From Halococcus salifodinae DSM 8989 (GTDB lineage: Archaea > Halobacteriota > Halobacteria > Halobacteriales > Halococcaceae): a stretch of 44,440 nucleotides of DNA. Each line of letters starts with the position of its first letter. Positions within the stretch are counted from its first letter, which is position 1. The notes beneath the pieces were generated by a model. That model saw only the letters and a program-made list of their open reading frames with translations. It was not told the origin of the DNA and did not search any database. Positions 40,405-44,440 of the stretch are shown here, piece after piece. The DNA lies in assembly GCF_000336935.1 (NCBI RefSeq), contig NZ_AOME01000026.1, forward strand, positions 42,409 to 86,848. Direction: 5' to 3'. The position numbers and the translations under genes are program-made.

Positions 40405-42370
40405 CCCACTCCACGCCGCGAACGATCTCCAAACCCAATCGCCTGAGTGCCTCTGGGCGCTTTCAGCGGAGAGTGTATACTCTGCTCTCGCCGCAAAAGC
40501 CGCCGGGGAGCCGATACAGGAACGGCTCGAACCGCACGTCCGAGCCGAAACCATCAGAACGAACGACGAACGGGATACCGATCCCGTCGTTTCGATACAC
40601 GAGTGGCTACTCGATGAACTCGGACTCATCGAAAATGATACTGTCTCACTACTTGGGATGGTGGTACTAGCCTCGGATGGACCACAACCATTCATCCGAG
40701 TCGTCACTATCGCTCGACTTCAGTCCGCCGAAATGGTGCTACGCTCGTGCAACGAGATCAACGATAACATCCCGCGACGCGAACTCGATAGTCTACTTGC
40801 CGACGAGTGGGATGAGGCCGTTCTTGCCCCGCTCTTGGCGTCTCTCGGGTTCATGACCATTTATCCCGATAGCGTCGACCTCAACCAGGAGCGGATCGCC
40901 ACCTCACTATCGGCACAGCAGACACTATCTACCGAAACGGCTGTCGCAGAAGCCCATCGGAAAGTTCTCTCTCATGTCGTAGCATCAGCAGACGAGGCCT
41001 GTCTGGAAGACCTGGTGCAGCGATTGACTCGGACGACTCCAATAGGGGAAGGAATAGAGGTGAGGGAGGTAGCGACTCTCGCCAGCACGCGGACAATCAT
41101 CGTCGATGACACCGAACTCGAAGACGTGATCCGTGATCAACGACAGGAGTATGAGGATGAATTCGACACGCTACGCTCACTTCTAGTGCCAGCGCCTGAG
41201 TCTACTGTGGAGCGAGTCGAGACGGACAATCCCGTTAGATTTGATTCCTTATCAGATATGACAGGCGAAAATGCCGATGAGTGGAGGGCTGCACTCAAAC
41301 TCGTCGCTACTGTCGCAACATATCCTGACCTCACGACGTTCGACATGCGCTTCGTCACAGAGCGACGGCCGAGCGTAACGTCCTATTCGTTCTACCAAGC
41401 GCTTTCGTCGGTTCCAGGCGTCGAATGTGAGGTTAGTGACGATCTCGTCGAATTTGAGACTGTACCAGAAACCGTTCACAGCGAACCTGTGCGCGATGAA
41501 TACATGAAATATCTCGTCAGGCACTGTTCGGCCATCCAGAGTCGGATCGATACCCTACTTCAGGCATCGGTGTCGCTTCCACCTGTGCCAGTCTCGACCG
41601 AGGCGATGGTAGCTCAGGACTACAAATCAATCGACAGCGGGGCCATCGCGCCGACTTACTTCACCTACACACTCGTCGACCCCGATGCTCTCGGTGAGAA
41701 GACGATGGACGCTTACACCGGAGATTCGCGAGGGTTGGGAAGGGAACAGGCGCGTCTCCGCCGCTGGCACGAGAGGCGGTCGTCGGGGCTGGAGTCGTAC
41801 ACTACGATGACTGACCGCTTGTTCAGCCTCGGCCTTGAGCGTGACATCGGGGACAAGGTTTTGCGCGTCATGACGCCGTTTGACGACGACACGTTCAACG
41901 AGTACGTGGCCCAGATTCGACGTCTTCTCAAGCATGGCTTCGAACTGCGCCTGCTCACTCGTCATACGAAGGAATCCTGGGAGTGGGATCGGCTTCAGCG
42001 CAACTTGCTGAGCGAGATCAAAGAGCATAGAGATCAAGTGACGGTTCGTACCTACTCGCGGTTCAAAGAATACCAGCGTGTGACGCCCGATATGGATTTC
42101 CGCGATCTCGGTGAGATCGGGATTCATGCCAAACTCCAGACTGTTGGTGCACCTGGGGAGGGAGCAGCACTACTCGGATCGGCTAACTTCATGGAGAACA
42201 GTTACGACTGGAACCCTGAATGTGGAGTTTACACCGAACGAACACAGTTCGTCGATGCGGCGATCGAGTTCTTCGACATTGTCTGGGATATATCGGCGGC
42301 AGATGAGATCTCAATCGAGCGGTTGCAGGAAATTCCTGACCGGCAACTAATCCCCACGTACTATAGTTAA
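40397..42370 (+). CDS. Phospholipase-D-type nuclease (DpdK/DrmC-like)
   Basis: The 657-residue protein ends in a PLD/HKD domain: IHAKLQTV with His577 and Lys579, followed by LLGSANFMENSYDWNPECGV (GSANF at 594-598). This is the catalytic pattern of PLD-family nucleases that cleave through a histidine intermediate. Only one complete HKD motif is visible, so it would act as a dimer. The N-terminal 380 residues are acidic, helical and unrecognised. It starts 8 bases inside helicase B, which ties it to the same complex. PLD proteins accompany DUF1998 helicases in DISARM (DrmC) and close the bacterial Dpd cluster (DpdK). It is the best candidate for cutting unmodified DNA. Confidence 0.85.
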   Translation: MSNPLHAANDLQTQSPECLWALSAESVYSALAAKAAGEPIQERLEPHVRAETIRTNDERDTDPVVSIHEWLLDELGLIENDTVSLLGMVVLASDGPQPFIRVVTIARLQSAEMVLRSCNEINDNIPRRELDSLLADEWDEAVLAPLLASLGFMTIYPDSVDLNQERIATSLSAQQTLSTETAVAEAHRKVLSHVVASADEACLEDLVQRLTRTTPIGEGIEVREVATLASTRTIIVDDTELEDVIRDQRQEYEDEFDTLRSLLVPAPESTVERVETDNPVRFDSLSDMTGENADEWRAALKLVATVATYPDLTTFDMRFVTERRPSVTSYSFYQALSSVPGVECEVSDDLVEFETVPETVHSEPVRDEYMKYLVRHCSAIQSRIDTLLQASVSLPPVPVSTEAMVAQDYKSIDSGAIAPTYFTYTLVDPDALGEKTMDAYTGDSRGLGREQARLRRWHERRSSGLESYTTMTDRLFSLGLERDIGDKVLRVMTPFDDDTFNEYVAQIRRLLKHGFELRLLTRHTKESWEWDRLQRNLLSEIKEHRDQVTVRTYSRFKEYQRVTPDMDFRDLGEIGIHAKLQTVGAPGEGAALLGSANFMENSYDWNPECGVYTERTQFVDAAIEFFDIVWDISAADEISIERLQEIPDRQLIPTYYS

Positions 42371-42393
42371 ATTTAAAGTGCGATTATCTGTAG

Positions 42394-42693
42394 CGCATTA
42401 TTGATGGAGAACCCACCTGGAGGGACGCGGTGCAGACGGTAACGGCGTCGGACGGGACCGGCGACCCAGGTAACCCGTACTTCGCGATCACTATCAACGG
42501 CGCACAGCAATTCACCACGGCGGAGGTCGAACACACGACAAACGGCACGTTCACGGTTCCAGTGGATGCTTCGCAACTTTCAGCGGGTCAAGGTCAACTG
42601 CGCATCCGGGTCCAGTTCGTCGACGAAAACATCGCGTTAGACGACGATATCGCCACCAAGACGGTGCGTGTCGAGTATCCACCGCCAATATGA
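42394..42693 (+). pseudogene. Truncated 3' fragment of a secreted/beta-domain protein
   Basis: A frame open from a stop near 42391 to 42693 reads ...DGEPTWRDAVQTVTASDG and ends RVEYPPPI. It has no ATG; a GTG at 42430 exists but cuts into an apparent domain. The sequence (beta-rich, Asp/Thr-rich, ending in an Ig-like strand TKTVRVEYPP) looks like the C terminus of a larger surface or extracellular protein whose 5' part is missing. The break lies only about 20 bases after the nuclease stop. It was probably truncated when the island inserted or rearranged. The parent family is not recognised. Confidence 0.5.
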
Positions 42694-42870
42694 CCTCTCT
42701 CACTATTCGAGCCGTCTTACCTCATCACGGATCGGTATGAAGACTTCGGCGATGGCACTGCTGCGTTAGTGGGGGGCGAGGGACGAACTGAGCGACGCTC
42801 GTTGGCGCTATCGTCCAGTTTTCGAACGGGGCAATCAGGAACGAGCACGAACTACCCTCGGACCTCGGGT

Positions 42871-43797
42871 TCAGCGTCCGATATCCTGTTCGAGCGTGCT
42901 GAGTTCTCGGGCGAGGCCGCGAAGTTCGTCGGTTACCGCGAGCGCGTCGAGCCAACGTTCGGGAAGCGCCGACGATCCGAAGCGTGCGCCGGCAACCGCT
43001 CCGGCGACAGCACCGATAGTGTCGGTGTCACCGCCCTCGTTGACGGCGTTCACGATAGCCGACTCAGCGGAGTCAGCCGTCAACGCATGATATAGCGCGG
43101 TCTGCAGCGTGTGGAGGACGAATCCGGAATTCTGCAACCCCGTTGAATCGATGTCGTCGGGGAGCGGTTCGAGAACTCCAAGAAGACTGTCGGGAGCGTC
43201 GGGATGCAACGCATCGAGAGCACTGGCGAGGGGTTGGTCGTCGCCATCGAGTAGTGCCGCAATGGTGAGGTTCAGGGCCGCACAGCCGTGTGTACATCGG
43301 CAATCGGCGTGCGTGATCCGTGATGAGTCACGGCTCACCCGCTGGAGGGTATCCCAGTCGTCGGCGAACGCGAGTGCGAGCGGCGCGCACCGCATCACAC
43401 TGCCGTTGCCAGCATTGGAACCCTCGGGCTTTGCCTCCCAGACGTCCTGCCCCGCGCTGTCCCACGACGCGCCGTCGTCGATACGCCCCAGCGCGTCGGC
43501 GGTCATGATCCCGATATCGAACGGGCCGCCGTTGTACCACGCTACGAACCGCTCGGCGATGTTCTCCGGGGCGAACTCGCCACGCTCGACGAGACTCCGC
43601 GCGATACAGAGCGCTTGCTCGGTGTCATCGGTGATGGTCCCCGCGGGTTTGCCATGAGTGCCGTTGCCGACCATCTCCCTGAGCGTGCCGTACTCGGTCT
43701 CGATAGCTCCCGGCGAGCGAAACTCCACGGGCCGACCGAGCGCGTCACCGCAGGCCAACCCCAGCAGGACGCCCTCGGCTCCATCATGTCCGACCAT
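42871..43797 (-). CDS. ADP-ribosylglycohydrolase family protein
   Basis: The 308-residue protein starts MVGHDGAEGVLLGLACGDAL, the family's typical GxxxGxxxGDAxG opening. It carries the metal-binding motifs TDDTE (56-60) and GGDTDTIG (255-262), which hold the paired acidic residues for the two magnesium ions. DraG/ARH-type enzymes remove ADP-ribose from proteins or small molecules. The active-site set is intact. It stands alone, divergent from the HAD-like gene with 79 bases between starts. The specific substrate is unknown. The 177 bases between it and the truncated fragment hold no gene that I can see. Confidence 0.9.
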   Translation of the reverse strand: MVGHDGAEGVLLGLACGDALGRPVEFRSPGAIETEYGTLREMVGNGTHGKPAGTITDDTEQALCIARSLVERGEFAPENIAERFVAWYNGGPFDIGIMTADALGRIDDGASWDSAGQDVWEAKPEGSNAGNGSVMRCAPLALAFADDWDTLQRVSRDSSRITHADCRCTHGCAALNLTIAALLDGDDQPLASALDALHPDAPDSLLGVLEPLPDDIDSTGLQNSGFVLHTLQTALYHALTADSAESAIVNAVNEGGDTDTIGAVAGAVAGARFGSSALPERWLDALAVTDELRGLARELSTLEQDIGR

Positions 43798-43876
43798 GCT
43801 CGGTCGAACGCTGGCCGAGTATTATACCCTCGGCCACTGTATCCTCCACAATGGCCCCGAACGCGAGGCAGAACCC

Positions 43877-44293
43877 ATGATAGTGTTCGCGTTCGACCGC
43901 GACTGGACGGTCGATGTGAATCCCCATCCCCAGCACGAGGCGGTTCCACTCACGTGGGTGCGTCACCTCGCTCACGAGACCGATCACGAGGTCTGGGCTA
44001 TCGGCAATCAGGACCTGAAAAAGGAAGCCGACATTCCCGGCATCGAAGCGCTCGCAGAGCGATACTACGAGGAGGGTATCGGCCGTCTCGGCGAGCAAAA
44101 CGAGTTCGGCCGCTACGAATACTGGCCCGAGCGTCCCGACCGCCTTCGAATACTCGCCGAGGAGTTCTCCGACGCAACGGAGTGCATCGTCGTCGACGAT
44201 ATCGATCTGAGTGTAGCTTCAACCGAGAATCTACAGGTATATCGTCTCTGGGCGCGTAACTACTGGAATGAGTGCGAAAAAATACCTTGTTGA
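43877..44293 (+). pseudogene. HAD-like phosphatase gene interrupted by an insertion sequence
   Basis: The protein starts MIVFAFDRDWTVDVNPHP, with the HAD-type DxDxT nucleophile motif as Asp7-Arg-Asp9-Trp-Thr11, and keeps the later acidic motif IVVDDIDLS. Intact haloarchaeal relatives, as I recall them, continue after DDIDLS with a segment such as GWEHYHAWDF. Here the sequence changes abruptly near 44212 to SVASTENLQVYRLWARNYW and stops at 44293. The foreign tail overlaps the start of an IS630-type transposase gene. The gene is therefore probably disrupted, or makes a protein lacking its C-terminal strand. I chose the ATG at 43877 because it precedes the catalytic motif directly. Confidence 0.65.
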
Positions 44294-44440
44294 ACTCTCT
44301 GAGGAAGACCGCAATACGCTTGAGTGGTTTATTTCCACCGGTGAACGGAGGTCTGAGGACAATACGCGAGCACGAATTCTCCTGAAGGTAGATGACGGGC
44401 TCACTGATCTCCGCATCAGTGAGCACGTCGGCTGTCACCC
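44214..44440 (+). mobile_element. IS630-type insertion sequence, left end (partial)
   Basis: Homology of the HAD-like gene breaks near 44212, next to a TA dinucleotide (44214-44215). IS630 elements insert at TA. A transposase reading frame begins 54 bases further on and runs off the window. The terminal inverted repeats cannot be checked because the right end is missing. Confidence 0.6.
44268..44440 (+). CDS. IS630-family transposase, N-terminal part
   Basis: The frame starts MSAKKYLVELSEEDRNTLEW and continues ISTGERRSEDNTRARILLKV, then a helix-turn-helix (DDGLTDLRISEHVG). This is the characteristic beginning of IS630-type transposases, in which an ARILLKAD-like helix precedes the DNA-binding HTH. 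The catalytic DDE part lies beyond the window. Its start overlaps the tail of the disrupted HAD-like gene in another frame. Confidence 0.8.
   Translation, partial: MSAKKYLVELSEEDRNTLEWFISTGERRSEDNTRARILLKVDDGLTDLRISEHVGCH

Noticed and set aside
12600-42420. Direct-repeat attachment sites flanking the island
   Set aside because: I compared the sequence around 12600-12700 with that around 42360-42420 and found only short weak matches (for example GATAGTTAG and TATAGTTAA), which could be chance.

Overview
The window comes from a halophilic archaeon (class Halobacteria). The proteins are strongly acidic and rich in Asp/Glu, promoters have archaeal TATA boxes with short leaders or none, and several families are typical of haloarchaea: a DUF1931 histone-fold protein, an XPB/Bax1 pair, a PGF-CTERM surface protein, a Tat lipoprotein, a TumE-type toxin and a Csa3-type CARF regulator. 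I cannot name the species, or say whether this is chromosome or megaplasmid.

Left part (1-12,450): a GC-rich accessory region. It holds a DUF1931 protein, the XPB helicase with its partner nuclease Bax1, a nucleotidyltransferase/winged-helix pair resembling a type IV toxin-antitoxin system, a zinc-finger protein, a small DUF7123-like protein, a PGF-CTERM surface protein, a PQQ-propeller lipoprotein, a serine recombinase with a clear operator, a TumE/TumA-like toxin-antitoxin pair with duplicated palindromic operators, a membrane-anchored methyltransferase and a small conserved protein.

Central island (about 12,600-42,370): the main find. It starts with an orphan 125-aa protein and a ribbon-helix-helix regulator. 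Then come queD, queE and queC, which make preQ0 from the GTP-derived pterin precursor. Next are two different TGT-superfamily enzymes: a 735-aa DpdA-like protein, followed by a CSGSK-motif (DUF6884/YaaA-like) protein, and a separate 344-aa TGT homologue, followed by a winged-helix-like protein and a P-loop ATPase. After a CARF regulator on the opposite strand there is a tightly coupled seven-gene operon: two unknown proteins, a 1021-aa P-loop ATPase, a coiled-coil protein, two paralogous helicases of about 1800 aa with zinc-ribbon arrays and DUF1998-type C termini, and a phospholipase-D-type nuclease. I read this as an archaeal host system that puts a 7-deazaguanine base into its own DNA and attacks DNA lacking it. 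The modification half resembles bacterial Dpd systems. The helicase + DUF1998 + PLD half resembles DISARM and the Dpd effector genes, and perhaps the archaeal phosphorothioate-linked Pbe module.

Right part (42,394-44,440): a truncated reading frame at the island edge, an ADP-ribosylglycohydrolase, a HAD-like gene whose 3' end has been replaced by an insertion sequence, and the start of an IS630-type transposase running off the window.

Genes facing the opposite way (a 99-aa protein, a winged-helix regulator and the CARF regulator) separate the plus-strand operons of the island. This suggests the precursor-synthesis, base-insertion and effector modules are controlled separately.
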